Shown: positions 40,863-48,947, counted from the stretch's first letter. The stretch: DNA of 64,000 nt from Kitasatospora terrestris (GCF_039542905.1 NZ_BAABIS010000001.1:3968001-4032000), one strand, 5' to 3'. The notes: generated by a model not told the origin, from the letters alone. A program made the numbers and translations.

Positions 40863-41084
40863 TCAGAGGTTGAACATCCCGTTGTACGGCTCGGTGATGC
40901 GCTCCTGTCGTGATCCGAAGTCGACCAGAACCGCGGTGTCGCCTTCGGCGCCGATGACCCGGCCGAGGCCGTAGGCGTCATGGGTGACGCGGTCGCCGAT
41001 GGCGAAGTGCTTGCGCGGCGCTTCGATCCTGGCCTTGAAGGGGCTGGTGGGCAGGTGCCGGCGGACTGCTTCAGATTTTCTCAT
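40863..41084 (-). CDS. Small Tudor/KOW-like protein
   Basis: 73 aa from ATG 41084: basic N-terminus MRKSEAVRRHLPTSPFKARIEAPRKHF, then FAIGDRVTHDAYGLGRVIGAEGDTAVLVDFGSRQERITEPYNGMFNL, which resembles the small beta-barrel (Tudor-like) at the end of UvrD/PcrA helicases that binds RNA polymerase. A long upstream extension in frame has no support. Divergent from the csp gene; with csp and the DEAD-box helicase it seems to form a cold-shock group. Role unknown. Confidence 0.72.
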   Translation of the reverse strand: MRKSEAVRRHLPTSPFKARIEAPRKHFAIGDRVTHDAYGLGRVIGAEGDTAVLVDFGSRQERITEPYNGMFNL

Positions 41085-41367
41085 CACTGCCAGTATGCGC
41101 CGTGGAGCACGGGAGGCGACCTTTTCTGACGGCCCGAATTCTGGATGCCCGAAATGCGAGGTGTGTCGAACGGCACTCCCGTCGGGGGCGCGCGTCCGGA
41201 GGATCACCACGGGTCGGCCGCCACACCGGTGCGCCCTGCACCGCCGGGCCACCTGCCTTGCCCGGAGGGCCCGTTGGCGTACGGGCCGGACCCGGTCCGG
41301 CGGCGCCGGGGGCGACCTCCTCCGAAACCGGGTGGAAATGTCCCCTCCGTAGCGGGCCCGGGGCTGC

Positions 41368-41441
41368 TACAGTCGAAGGAGTTGCAGTAGTGGTTCCCAT
41401 GAACTTGTGTGCGCCTGCTGATGTTTCGCGGGCGCATTTTT
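41368..41441 (+). promoter_or_regulatory. Second csp leader: -10 box and terminator-like hairpin
   Basis: TACAGT (41368-41373), then GTTGCAGTAGTGGTTCCCATGA, and a 9-bp stem TGCGCCTGC (41410-41418) with GCGGGCGCA (41428-41436, one G-U), followed by TTTTT. Order and sequence repeat those at 12099-12017 on the other strand. The 94-nt stretch up to the csp RBS contains further GC-rich inverted segments. The remainder of 41085-41535 holds no gene. Confidence 0.6.
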
Positions 41442-41535
41442 GTTTTCCGGTTGTTTTCCGGGCGGGCGCTCATCACGGTGACTCGGCGCCCGTATCGTGC
41501 GGGTGTCGGAAAGTCCCTTGAAGGAGATTTCTTAC

Positions 41536-41739
41536 ATGGCTAATGGCACCGTGAAGTGGTTCAACGCGGAAAAGGGCTTCGGCTTCATCGAGCAGGAGGG
41601 TGGCGGCCCGGACGTGTTCGCCCACTACTCGAACATCAACGCCAGCGGCTTCCGCGAGCTGCTCGAGGGCCAGAAGGTCGAGTTCGACGTCACGCAGGGC
41701 CAGAAGGGCCCGCAGGCCGAGAACATTCGCCCGCTGTAG
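41536..41739 (+). CDS. CspA-type cold-shock protein, second copy
   Basis: 67 aa with RNP1 KGFGFIEQ and RNP2 DVFAHYS, nearly identical to the protein at 11757-11960. ATG 41536 follows AAGGAG at 9 bases. RNA chaperone; the attenuator-like leader suggests post-initiation control. Followed by a strong terminator and then the DEAD-box helicase gene, which suits a role in unfolding RNA in the cold. Confidence 0.95.
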   Translation: MANGTVKWFNAEKGFGFIEQEGGGPDVFAHYSNINASGFRELLEGQKVEFDVTQGQKGPQAENIRPL

Positions 41740-41768
41740 TTCCCACTGCCACGGCAAACGCTTGGCAG

Positions 41769-41812
41769 CGAGGGGCCCGCACCGCGCACATGATGCCGGT
41801 GCGGGCCCCTCG
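41769..41812 (+). terminator. Intrinsic terminator of the second csp gene
   Basis: 16-bp perfect stem (41769-41784 with 41797-41812) followed by GCTTTTTC, one of the few classical T-tailed terminators in the window. Confidence 0.88.
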
Positions 41813-42010
41813 GCTTTTTCGCCGCACCCGGCTGCACCGGCTGTTCCGGCCTTGGCGCATCCGGTCCACCGGCCGCCTTCCCGCACGAATTCCCAGTGTC
41901 ACGTCCGGATCTGCATCATGTCCGGCGGTCCGCGGTTCAGGGTTCTCCGCTCCCGCTTTCCGGTGAGCGCCGACCCGTACGTCACTGACGCCCCGAGGAG
42001 GGTCTCCCCT

Positions 42011-43450
42011 ATGAACCGTTCCAGCCGCCCTCCGCGCCGACCCGCCGGTTCCCGATCCGCACCGGGCAGCGGCGCGGGGTCCGCCTCGCGGCAGGAGTTC
42101 GCGGTGCCGGTGAGCGTCGTGCCGGCCCTGCCTGCCGTCGAGTCCTTCGAGGAACTGGACCTGCCGAGGGAACTGCTGACGATCCTGGCACGGAGGGGCG
42201 TCACCGCCCCCTTCCCGATCCAGGCCGCGACGCTGCCGAACTCGCTGGTCGGACGCGATGTACTGGGGCGCGGACGCACCGGCTCCGGCAAGACCCTGGC
42301 GTTCGGTCTCGCCGTGCTGGCCCGCACCGCCGGGCAGCAGGCCGAGCCGCGGTCCCCCCTCGCGCTGGTCCTGGTCCCCACCCGTGAACTCGCTCAGCAG
42401 GTCACCGAAGCGCTCACCCCGTACGCCCACGCGCTGCGCCTGCGGACGGCCACCGTGGTCGGCGGGGTGCCGGTCCGCCGCCAGGCGCAGGTGCTGAACC
42501 GTGGTGCGGAGATCGTGGTGGCCACACCCGGTCGGCTGGGCGACCTGGTCGAGCGCGGGCTCTGCCGGCTGGACCGGGTCGCTGTCACCGTCCTCGACGA
42601 GGCCGACCAGATGACCGACATGGGCTTCCTGCCGGAGGTCACCGCGCTCCTCGAACAGGTCGCCGGGGGCGGCCAGACGATGTTGTTCTCCGCCACCTTG
42701 GACCGCAACGTCGACAGCCTGGTGCGGCGCTTCCTGAAGGACCCGGTCACGCACTCGGTGGACCCGTCCGCGGGAGCGGTCAGCACCATGGAGCACCACG
42801 TTCTGCACGTGCAGAACGCCGACAAGAACGCCACGATCGCCCACATCGCCTCCCGCGACGGCAGGGTGATCATGTTCATCGACACCAAGCAGAGTGCGGA
42901 CCGCCTGGTCGAGAAGCTGCTCGCCGACGGGGTGAAGGCCGCGGCCCTGCACGGGGGCAAGTCCCAGCCGCAGCGCACCCGCACCCTTGAGCAGTTCCGC
43001 TCCGGGCACGTGGCCGCGCTCGTCGCGACCGACGTCGCCGCCCGGGGCATCCACGTCGACGGCCTGGACCTGGTCGTCAACCTGGACCCGCCCGCCGACC
43101 ACAAGGACTACCTGCACCGCGGCGGACGCACCGCCCGGGCCGGCGAGTCCGGCACCGTCGTCACCCTGGTCCTCCCCAACCAGCGCCGCGGGACGGCCCG
43201 GATGATGACCACGGCCGGCATCACCCCCGTCACCACCAAGGTCCGGGCCGGCGATGAGGAACTCAGCCGGATCACCGGTGCCCGCGTGCCCACCGGCGTG
43301 CCCGTCACGATCCCCGACCCCGTCGTCGAGCGGCCCCGCCACAACCGGTCGAACAACCGGAACCGTTACGGCCGCCCCGCCTCCGCCACCTGCGCCCGGC
43401 CGACCGCCGACGGCCCGCGCGGCACCACGCCCCGGGCGCACAACGGATAG
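42011..43450 (+). CDS. DEAD-box ATP-dependent RNA helicase
   Basis: 479 aa. After a basic disordered start (1-45) the two RecA domains carry Q motif FPIQAATLPNSL, Walker A GRTGSGKT (about 89), PTRELAQQ, VATPGRL, VLDEADQM (DEAD, about 194), SATL (about 226), MFIDTKQSAD, VATDVAARGIHV and HRGGRTARAG (about 368). The Arg/Asn-rich tail (RPRHNRSNNRNRYGRP) is a probable RNA-binding extension. GAGGAGG precedes ATG 42011. Unwinds structured RNA, likely with the neighbouring cold-shock protein. Confidence 0.94.
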   Translation: MNRSSRPPRRPAGSRSAPGSGAGSASRQEFAVPVSVVPALPAVESFEELDLPRELLTILARRGVTAPFPIQAATLPNSLVGRDVLGRGRTGSGKTLAFGLAVLARTAGQQAEPRSPLALVLVPTRELAQQVTEALTPYAHALRLRTATVVGGVPVRRQAQVLNRGAEIVVATPGRLGDLVERGLCRLDRVAVTVLDEADQMTDMGFLPEVTALLEQVAGGGQTMLFSATLDRNVDSLVRRFLKDPVTHSVDPSAGAVSTMEHHVLHVQNADKNATIAHIASRDGRVIMFIDTKQSADRLVEKLLADGVKAAALHGGKSQPQRTRTLEQFRSGHVAALVATDVAARGIHVDGLDLVVNLDPPADHKDYLHRGGRTARAGESGTVVTLVLPNQRRGTARMMTTAGITPVTTKVRAGDEELSRITGARVPTGVPVTIPDPVVERPRHNRSNNRNRYGRPASATCARPTADGPRGTTPRAHNG

Positions 43451-43690
43451 TCGCGACCGGCCGCACACGGCACCGGCACCCCCACGAGTCCGAACCTCGA
43501 CCGCCGCCGTCACCGGTCGGCGGAAGTTCGCCGGCACCCCCACCGTCTGCCACCCGAAGTGTGCGGCCGCGCCGGGCGAGGCGGGTCGCAGCTCCCCCTC
43601 AGGAGGGAGGAGGGCCCCGCCCCGGCGGGATCCGGGGGTGGGGGGCGGGCCGGTTGACTCGGGTTACCGAGAACAACCGGGGAGGACACG

Positions 43691-45019
43691 ATGGGGCGCA
43701 AGCGGATCGGGCGGCTGTTGGCCCAGGTCGCGGCGGTGGCCGTGCTGGCCGGGACGGCGGTGGCGCCGGCCGCCGCGGCGGAGGTGGCGGGGCCGGTCGA
43801 CATCCGGGCGGCCGTCGCGGGGGTGCCGGGCCTGCGGGTGGTGGAGGAGAAGCCGGCCGCGCCGGGCTTCCGGTTCTTCGTGCTGGCGCTGCGGCAGCCC
43901 GCCGACCACCACCACCCGGAGCGGGGCGACTTCGAGCAGCGGCTGACGCTGTTGCACCGGGGCACGGACCGTCCGACGGTGTTGTTCACCAGCGGCTACA
44001 CGGTCTCCGGCTCGCAGGCGCGTTCGGAGCCCGCCGAGTTGCTGGACGGCAACCAGGTGAGCACCGAGCAGCGGTTCTTCGGCACCTCCCGCCCCGAGCC
44101 CGCCGACTGGTCGGAGCTGGACATCTGGCAGGCGGCGGCCGACCACCACCACGTGGTGGAGGCACTGCGCCAGGTCTACCGCGCGCCGTGGATCTCCACC
44201 GGCGGCAGCAAGGGCGGCATGGCGACCGTCTACCACCGGCGGTTCTTCCCGCAGGACGTGGCCGGCTCGGTGGCCTACTCGGCGCCGAACAACGTCGACG
44301 ACCGCGAGGACTCCGCCTACCTCGACTTCCTGCGCACGGTCGGCACTCCCGAGTGCCGCGGCGCGCTGGAGGCGGCCCAGCGGGCGCTGCTGGAGCGCCG
44401 GGAGGCGCTGGTCGCCCGGTACCGGGCGTGGGCGGACGCCCGCGGGGACGGCTTCGGGCTGGTCGGTGGCGCGGACCGGGCCTTCGAGATCGCGGTGCTG
44501 CGGGCGCCGTTCATGTTCTGGCAGGGCCGGGGCCAGGCCGCGTGCCCGGCGGTGCCCGCGCCGGACGCGTCCGACGACGCGTTGTACGGCTGGCTCTCGG
44601 ACGTCGCCCAACTCCCGGTCTACGCGGACTCGGTGGCGAACCAGTTCGTCCCGTACTTCTACCAGCTGGGCACCCAGCTGGGGTACTTCCCGGTCGAGAC
44701 GGACCACCTCTCCGACCTGCTGCGCCACCCCGGGGCGACCGAGCCGCGCAGCTTCGTCCCGCGCGACGTCCCGCTCCGCTACCGGCCGCAGGCGATGCGG
44801 GACGTGGACCGCTGGGTGCGGACGGACGGCGAGCGGCTGATGTTCGTCAACGGCGGTGCCGACCCCTCGGTGGCCGAGCCCTTCCGCCTCGGCCGGGGCT
44901 CGCACGACTCGTACGTCTTCCAGGTCCCCGGGGGCACCCACTCCGTCCGGATCTCCCAGCTCCCGTCCCCTGAGGCCACCTCGGCCTCGGCCACCCTCCG
45001 CCGCTGGGCCGGGGTGTAG
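43691..45019 (+). CDS. Exported S28-family serine peptidase (tripeptidyl aminopeptidase type)
   Basis: 442 aa. Signal peptide MGRKRIGRLLAQVAAVAVLAGTAVAPAAAA, then a mature PS-10/S28 peptidase: FEQRLTLLHRGTDRPTVLFTSGY, VSTEQRFFGTSRPEPADWSELDIWQAAADHHHVVEALRQVY, nucleophile in STGGSKGGMATVYHRRFFP (about 171), Asp region FVNGGADPSVAEPF and His in VPGGTHSVRI near the end. Streptomycete members cleave tripeptides from secreted protein N-termini. GGGGAGG precedes the ATG. Monocistronic, followed by a hairpin. Confidence 0.88.
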   Translation: MGRKRIGRLLAQVAAVAVLAGTAVAPAAAAEVAGPVDIRAAVAGVPGLRVVEEKPAAPGFRFFVLALRQPADHHHPERGDFEQRLTLLHRGTDRPTVLFTSGYTVSGSQARSEPAELLDGNQVSTEQRFFGTSRPEPADWSELDIWQAAADHHHVVEALRQVYRAPWISTGGSKGGMATVYHRRFFPQDVAGSVAYSAPNNVDDREDSAYLDFLRTVGTPECRGALEAAQRALLERREALVARYRAWADARGDGFGLVGGADRAFEIAVLRAPFMFWQGRGQAACPAVPAPDASDDALYGWLSDVAQLPVYADSVANQFVPYFYQLGTQLGYFPVETDHLSDLLRHPGATEPRSFVPRDVPLRYRPQAMRDVDRWVRTDGERLMFVNGGADPSVAEPFRLGRGSHDSYVFQVPGGTHSVRISQLPSPEATSASATLRRWAGV

Positions 45020-45076
45020 CGCCGACCGGCCCCGGGGCGCCGGAGCACCGGACGCCAGAGCACCGGACGCCGGGCC

Positions 45077-45099
45077 CCGGACCGCTCGCGGCGGTCCGG
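45077..45099 (+). terminator. Hairpin after the S28 peptidase
   Basis: CCGGACCGC (45077-45085) pairs perfectly with GCGGTCCGG (45091-45099), loop of 5. Just before it a 17-bp unit (GAGCACCGGACGCC) is repeated. Confidence 0.6.
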
Positions 45100-45226
45100 G
45101 CGGGGAGGACCGCGAGGACACCGGCACGGGAAGCCGCCCTCCTCGGCGGCCGGGGCCGGGGCGGCCACCGGCGCTTCCGTCCGCGTCCCGGGAGCGATGT
45201 GAGTGCGGCCGGTGCATCATGCCGGG

Positions 45227-46153
45227 ATGGACTTGGAGCCGTACCGGGGTGAGCTGGTGGCGTACTGCTACCGGATGCTGGGGTCGTTCCACGACGCCGA
45301 GGACCTGGCGCAGGAGACGCTGCTGCGGGCGTGGAAGGCCCGGGAGCGGTACGACCCGGCGCGGGCGTCGGTGCGGACGTGGCTGTACCGGATCGCCACC
45401 AACGCGTGTCTGACGGCGTTGGAGGGCCGGGCGAGGCGGCCGCTGCCGTCGGGGCTCGGGGCGCCGGGCGGGGATCCGGAGGTGCCGCTGACCGCGGCGC
45501 CCGAGGTGCCGTGGCTGGAGCCGTTCCCCGATGCCCGGTTCGACGTGGACGCCCGGACGGACCTGCGGTTGGCGTGGGTGGCCGCGGTGCAGTTGCTGCC
45601 GGCCCGGCAGCGGGCGGTGCTGGTGCTGCGCGAGGTGCTGGCGTTCTCCGCGGCGGAGGTGGCCGACCAGCTGGGGACGTCGGTGCAGGCGGTCAACAGC
45701 GCGCTGCAGCGGGCCCGGGCGACGGTCGCGAGGGCGGGGGCGGGGGCGGACGGCGAGGTCCGCGAGTCGGACGGCGCCGAGGCGCGCGCCGTGGTGGAGC
45801 GGTACCTGCGGGCGTTCGAGGCGGCCGACGTGCCCGCGCTGGTGCGGCTGCTGGCCGAGGACGCGGTGCTGGAGATGCCGCCGGTGCCGCTGTGGTTCCG
45901 CGGCCGGGAGGCGTACGGGGCGTTCATGGAGCGGGTGTTCCGGATGCGCGGCACCGGCTGGGCGGCGCGGCCGCTCACCGCCAACGGGCAGCCGGCGCTG
46001 GCCGCGTACGCGCCGGACCCCGCGGAGGGCGGCGGGCGGCGGCTGCACAGCCTGCAGCTGTTCACGGTCGTCGGCGGCCGGGTCGCGCGCACGGTGGTGT
46101 TCGCTGATCCGGGCCGGCTCGGGGCGTTCGACCTGCCGCCGGTGCTGCCCTGA
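45227..46153 (+). CDS. ECF sigma factor with C-terminal SnoaL-like domain
   Basis: 308 aa. Region 2 YRGELVAYCYRMLGSFHDAEDLAQETLLRAWKARERYD, region 4 LLPARQRAVLVLREVLAFSAAEVADQLGTSVQAVNSALQRARAT, then an NTF2/SnoaL-like domain (about 190-305: VVERYLRAFEAADVPALVRLLAEDAVLEMPPVPLWFRGREAYGAFMERVF ... LQLFTVVGGRVARTVVFAD). In sigma factors of this class the extension replaces a separate anti-sigma factor and modulates activity. ATG 45227 is preceded by CCGGG only. Downstream, a DHFR-like gene follows after a perfect palindrome. Confidence 0.9.
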   Translation: MDLEPYRGELVAYCYRMLGSFHDAEDLAQETLLRAWKARERYDPARASVRTWLYRIATNACLTALEGRARRPLPSGLGAPGGDPEVPLTAAPEVPWLEPFPDARFDVDARTDLRLAWVAAVQLLPARQRAVLVLREVLAFSAAEVADQLGTSVQAVNSALQRARATVARAGAGADGEVRESDGAEARAVVERYLRAFEAADVPALVRLLAEDAVLEMPPVPLWFRGREAYGAFMERVFRMRGTGWAARPLTANGQPALAAYAPDPAEGGGRRLHSLQLFTVVGGRVARTVVFADPGRLGAFDLPPVLP

Positions 46154-46180
46154 GAAATGGGAGGCCAGGAGCGATGAGTC

Positions 46181-46218
46181 CGGGGTGCTCCACCGGTACG
46201 TACCGGTGGAGCACCCCG
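46181..46218. promoter_or_regulatory. 38-bp perfect palindrome before the DHFR-like gene
   Basis: Bases 46181-46218 are fully self-complementary (centre GTAC at 46198-46201). It could be the sigma-gene terminator, but it ends only 9 bp before AAGGAGAG of the next gene, so it might also control translation or bind a regulator. Confidence 0.6.
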
Positions 46219-46238
46219 CTCGGACAAGGAGAGTCGCC

Positions 46239-46793
46239 ATGGGCGTCGTCGTCATCGAGTTCATCACCCTGGACGGGATCGTCACCGACCCGGACGGCCG
46301 GGGCGGTACGCCGCTCGGCGGCTGGGCGTTCCGGTTCGGCCCGGAGGCGGTCGCCGGGGACAAGTTCCGGCTCGGCAGCCTGCTGGACGAGGGCGTCCTG
46401 CTGCTCGGGCGGAGCACGTGGGAGCTGTTCGCGTCGCTCTGGCCGGGCCGCGACGACCCGTTCTCGGCGCGGATGAACGCCGCGTCGAAGCTGGTCGCCT
46501 CCCGCACCCTGGGCGACGTCTCGGGCTGGGCCAACTCCCGCCTGATCGAAGGCGATCTGCTCGACGCGGTGAAGCGGGAGGAGCGCGACGTCGTGGTCGC
46601 CGGGAGTGTCGGTGTGGTCCACCAGCTGATCGCGGCCGGTCTGGTCGACGAGTACCGGCTGCTGACCTTCCCCGTGGTGCTGGGCACCGGTCGGCGGCTG
46701 TTCCCGGCCGAGGGGCCGAGCACCGACCTGGAGTGCCTGTCGGCCGAGCGGAGCGGCGCCGCCGTCCTCACCCGGCACCGCCGGGCGGGGTGA
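46239..46793 (+). CDS. Dihydrofolate-reductase-family (RibD C-terminal-like) protein
   Basis: 184 aa. IEFITLDGIVTDPDGRGG at the start, LLLGRSTWELFASLWPGRDDPFSARMNAASKLVASRTL in the middle and VVVAGSVGVVHQLIAAGLVDEYRLLTFPVVLGTGRRLFPAEG near the end are the standard blocks of the YwjB/YyaP-type DHFR-fold family; probably NADPH-binding, substrate unknown. ATG 46239 with AAGGAGAG. It may be the target gene of the preceding ECF sigma factor, a common pairing with enzymes of small-molecule redox chemistry. Confidence 0.87.
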   Translation: MGVVVIEFITLDGIVTDPDGRGGTPLGGWAFRFGPEAVAGDKFRLGSLLDEGVLLLGRSTWELFASLWPGRDDPFSARMNAASKLVASRTLGDVSGWANSRLIEGDLLDAVKREERDVVVAGSVGVVHQLIAAGLVDEYRLLTFPVVLGTGRRLFPAEGPSTDLECLSAERSGAAVLTRHRRAG

Positions 46794-46904
46794 GAAGGCT
46801 CAGTGGGCCGGGCCGGCCGCCGGGAGAGCGGGTGAATCCTCCGGCGCCTCCCGCTGCTCTTACTGGTACCGGCGAGGCGCCGGAACGAGGAAGCGGAGGC
46901 TGTC

Positions 46905-46997
46905 GTGATCGTTGGTGTGGTCGTCGCGGGCGGACTGGTGCTGCTCTGCACGTGCGTGTTGGTCGTCCGCAAGCGCAGCAGGAGCGGTCGTGGGTGA
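46905..46997 (+). CDS. 30-aa single-TM peptide upstream of an ECF sigma gene
   Basis: GTG 46905 has a perfect GGAGG 5 bases upstream and encodes VIVGVVVAGGLVLLCTCVLVVRKRSRSGRG: one hydrophobic helix with a CxC pair and a basic tail, so a type I/III inner-membrane peptide with a cytosolic tail. Its stop (46995-46997) overlaps the sigma start by 8 bp, indicating coupled translation. Too short for family assignment; may be a small membrane partner of the sigma factor or a leader that sets its translation rate. Confidence 0.6.
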   Translation: MIVGVVVAGGLVLLCTCVLVVRKRSRSGRG

Positions 46998-47631
46998 CTC
47001 GGTCTGGCCCGGTGAGCAGGTGGTGGTGGCCGCCCAGCAGGGCGACGTGGACGCGCTCGCCGAGCTGGTGGCGGCCTCCCACCCGAACGTACGGCGGTTC
47101 GCCCTCTCGCTCTGCGCGTCCCGGGAGGACGCCGAGGACGCGGCGCAGGAGGCCCTGATCGTCCTGTACCGCAAGGTCGGGATGCTGCGGGCGTCCGGGG
47201 CGCTGGCCTCGTGGATGTTCCGGATCGTCCGCAACGAGTGCCTGCGGCGGGCGCGGACGGTGCGGCGGAACGCGGCGCCGCCGCAGCACCGGGAAGCCGA
47301 CGACGTGGTGTCCTCGGCCGAGGAGGAGGTGCTGCGGCGCCTGGAGGCGGGCCTGGTGGCGGAGGCGATCGCGGCCCTGCCGGCGGACCAGCGCCGGGTG
47401 CTGGTGATGCGGGACGTACAGGGGCACAGCGGGCGGGCGGTCTCCGACGCGCTGGGTCTGAGCACGGCGGCCATGAAGTCGCGGCTGCACCGGGCCCGCG
47501 CGGCGGTACGGGTGGCGCTCGGCCCGGCGGCGGAGCCGTCGTACGCCCCACCGTCCGGCCGGGTGGCGGGGTCGGCGACCGGCCGGGTGGCGGATCGGGT
47601 AGCCGGTCGGGCGGCGGGAGGGGAGCGATGA
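46990..47631 (+). CDS. ECF-type RNA polymerase sigma factor
   Basis: 213 aa from GTG 46990 (VGDSVWPGEQVVVAAQQGDVDALAELVAASHPNVRRFALSLCASREDAEDAAQEALIVLYRKV, region 2) with region 4 LPADQRRVLVMRDVQGHSGRAVSDALGLSTAAMKSRLHRARAAVR. The short C-terminal tail repeats GRVA/DRVAG. It overlaps the 30-aa peptide gene upstream and the small membrane protein gene downstream (ATGA), giving a three-gene unit. The partner that controls it is not evident; no zinc anti-sigma motif gene is present. Confidence 0.88.
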   Translation: MGDSVWPGEQVVVAAQQGDVDALAELVAASHPNVRRFALSLCASREDAEDAAQEALIVLYRKVGMLRASGALASWMFRIVRNECLRRARTVRRNAAPPQHREADDVVSSAEEEVLRRLEAGLVAEAIAALPADQRRVLVMRDVQGHSGRAVSDALGLSTAAMKSRLHRARAAVRVALGPAAEPSYAPPSGRVAGSATGRVADRVAGRAAGGER

Positions 47632-47912
47632 GCACGGCGAAGACCGACCGACCGGACTTCTCCAGCTCCTCCCTCCCCCGCCACCTGGCACGTGGCGCGG
47701 CAGGGTTCGGCCTGCTGGTCGGGCCGCTCGCGCTCGTCCCGGTGGCCGGGCCGGTCGTCCTGCTGCTCCTGCCGGCCGGTCTGCTCGTGCTGCGCGGCTG
47801 TCCGATGTGCTGGGCGGTCGGACTGGTGCAGACCGTCTCCCGGGGACGGCTGCGGAAGTCCTGCTCGGACGGCAGCTGCCGGCTGACCGTCGACCGCCGG
47901 GGGCCGACCTGA
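47628..47912 (+). CDS. Small membrane protein with CPMC and C-terminal Cys pair
   Basis: 94 aa. Two adjacent hydrophobic segments (about 22-56, AAGFGLLVGPLALVPVAGPVVLLLLPAGLLVLRG) followed by CPMCWAVGLVQTVSRGRLRKSCSDGSC. The CxxC plus a second Cys pair in the cytosolic or exported tail could bind metal or respond to thiol oxidation, a plausible signal for the coupled ECF sigma factor; this is inference. ATG overlaps the sigma stop by 4 bp with GGGGAG upstream. Confidence 0.7.
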   Translation: MSTAKTDRPDFSSSSLPRHLARGAAGFGLLVGPLALVPVAGPVVLLLLPAGLLVLRGCPMCWAVGLVQTVSRGRLRKSCSDGSCRLTVDRRGPT

Positions 47913-47983
47913 GCCACCCCGGTCCGGCCACCCCGCCCCTGGGCGCCACTGCGTCCGGGGGGCGGCCCTGCGCCCGGGGCCGG

Positions 47984-48026
47984 CCGGACGCGCAGCCGCC
48001 CGGAGGCCGAGCGGCTGCGCGTCCGG
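47984..48026. terminator. Terminator between convergent genes
   Basis: 16-bp perfect stem CCGGACGCGCAGCCGC (47984-47999) with 48011-48026, loop of 11, placed between the small membrane protein gene and the TetR gene. Confidence 0.82.
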
Positions 48027-48072
48027 TCGGCCGGCGCCCTGGGGTCGACCGACCGGTGACGGGTCCGGCGGC

Positions 48073-48804
48073 TCAGCCCGCCCGCTCCATCCGCAGCGCC
48101 AGCCCGTCCAGCACGACCTCCAGGCCGTAGGCGAACTTGGCGTCGCGGATCCCGGCCGGGTCCTGTGCCGCCACCGTCGCGGCCGCGGCGTACGAGCCGC
48201 CGAGGTGCTCGTGGCCCGCGGCGGCCTCCTGGGCGGCGGGCATCAGGCGGGCGATGAAGTCGGCCTCGGTCTCGCCGGATCGGGCGACGGTGGTGAGCCA
48301 GGCCGCCTCGGTGGTGCTCATGCCGATCGTGTACGAGAGCACGGTGTCGATCGCCCGGTCCGGTTCGGGGAAGCCGACGTCGGCGAAGAGCGCGGCGAGC
48401 CGCTCGGAGAACGCCATCAGGTTGGGGCCGAGGTAGGCGAGCCCGGCCTGGCCGAGCACCGAGGCGAGCCAGGGGTGGCGCAGCGCGGTGACCCGGAAGG
48501 AGCCGGCGGCCGCGGTGACGTCGGCCCGCCAGTCGGCGCCGGCCCGCGGAACGTGGATCTCGGCGGCGACCTCGTCGACGGCGAGCTCCATGAGTTCGTC
48601 CTTGGTGGCGACGTGCCGGTAGAGCGAGGTGGCGCCGGCGTTCAGGCGGGCGCCGAGCTTGCGCATGCTCAGTGCTTCGATGCCGTCGGCGTCCAGCATC
48701 GCGACGGCCTCGCGGACGATCGAGGCCCGGCTGAGCGAGGGCTGGTCGGCCTCGCGCCGGCGGCGGGCCCAGACGGACGGGATCGGGTTGCTCTCGGCGG
48801 TCAT
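48073..48804 (-). CDS. TetR-family repressor with TetR_C-like ligand domain
   Basis: 243 aa. HTH at about 25-70: LSRASIVREAVAMLDADGIEALSMRKLGARLNAGATSLYRHVATKDELMELAVDEV; the rest (LRHPWLASVLGQAGLAYLGPNLMAFSERLAALFADVGFPEPDRAIDTVLSYTIGMSTTEAAWL) is the TetR/tetracycline-repressor class C-terminal domain. ATG 48804 with GGGAG 7 bases upstream. Divergent from the MFS exporter; three operator-like 17-mers in between support repression of the pump and of itself, released by a pump substrate. Confidence 0.92.
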   Translation of the reverse strand: MTAESNPIPSVWARRRREADQPSLSRASIVREAVAMLDADGIEALSMRKLGARLNAGATSLYRHVATKDELMELAVDEVAAEIHVPRAGADWRADVTAAAGSFRVTALRHPWLASVLGQAGLAYLGPNLMAFSERLAALFADVGFPEPDRAIDTVLSYTIGMSTTEAAWLTTVARSGETEADFIARLMPAAQEAAAGHEHLGGSYAAAATVAAQDPAGIRDAKFAYGLEVVLDGLALRMERAG

Positions 48805-48824
48805 CGGCACGCTCCCGGCTCTGA

Positions 48825-48920
48825 TGCGTACAACGTTCGCATTCAGCGTACACCGATGCCCACTTGCGAACACTGTGCGCAGCTGCGTACATTGTTCGCA
48901 TCGACGGAACGGTGTACGCA
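48825..48920. promoter_or_regulatory. Cluster of three 17-bp TetR-type operators
   Basis: TGCGTACAACGTTCGCA (48825-48841), TGCGAACACTGTGCGCA (48865-48881) and TGCGTACATTGTTCGCA (48884-48900) share half-sites TGCGnACA/TGTnCGCA. Extra half-sites are GCGTACA (48846) and TGTACGCA (48913). They fill the 143-bp divergent region, with the third box near the exporter start. Confidence 0.78.
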
Positions 48921-48947
48921 GCCGCCAGACCCGAAGGGGAACCTCCC

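Noticed and set aside
41399..41519. Conserved leader peptide in the csp leaders
   Set aside because: ORFs from the shared ATG differ in frame after 9 versus 16 nucleotides, so the peptide sequences are unrelated.
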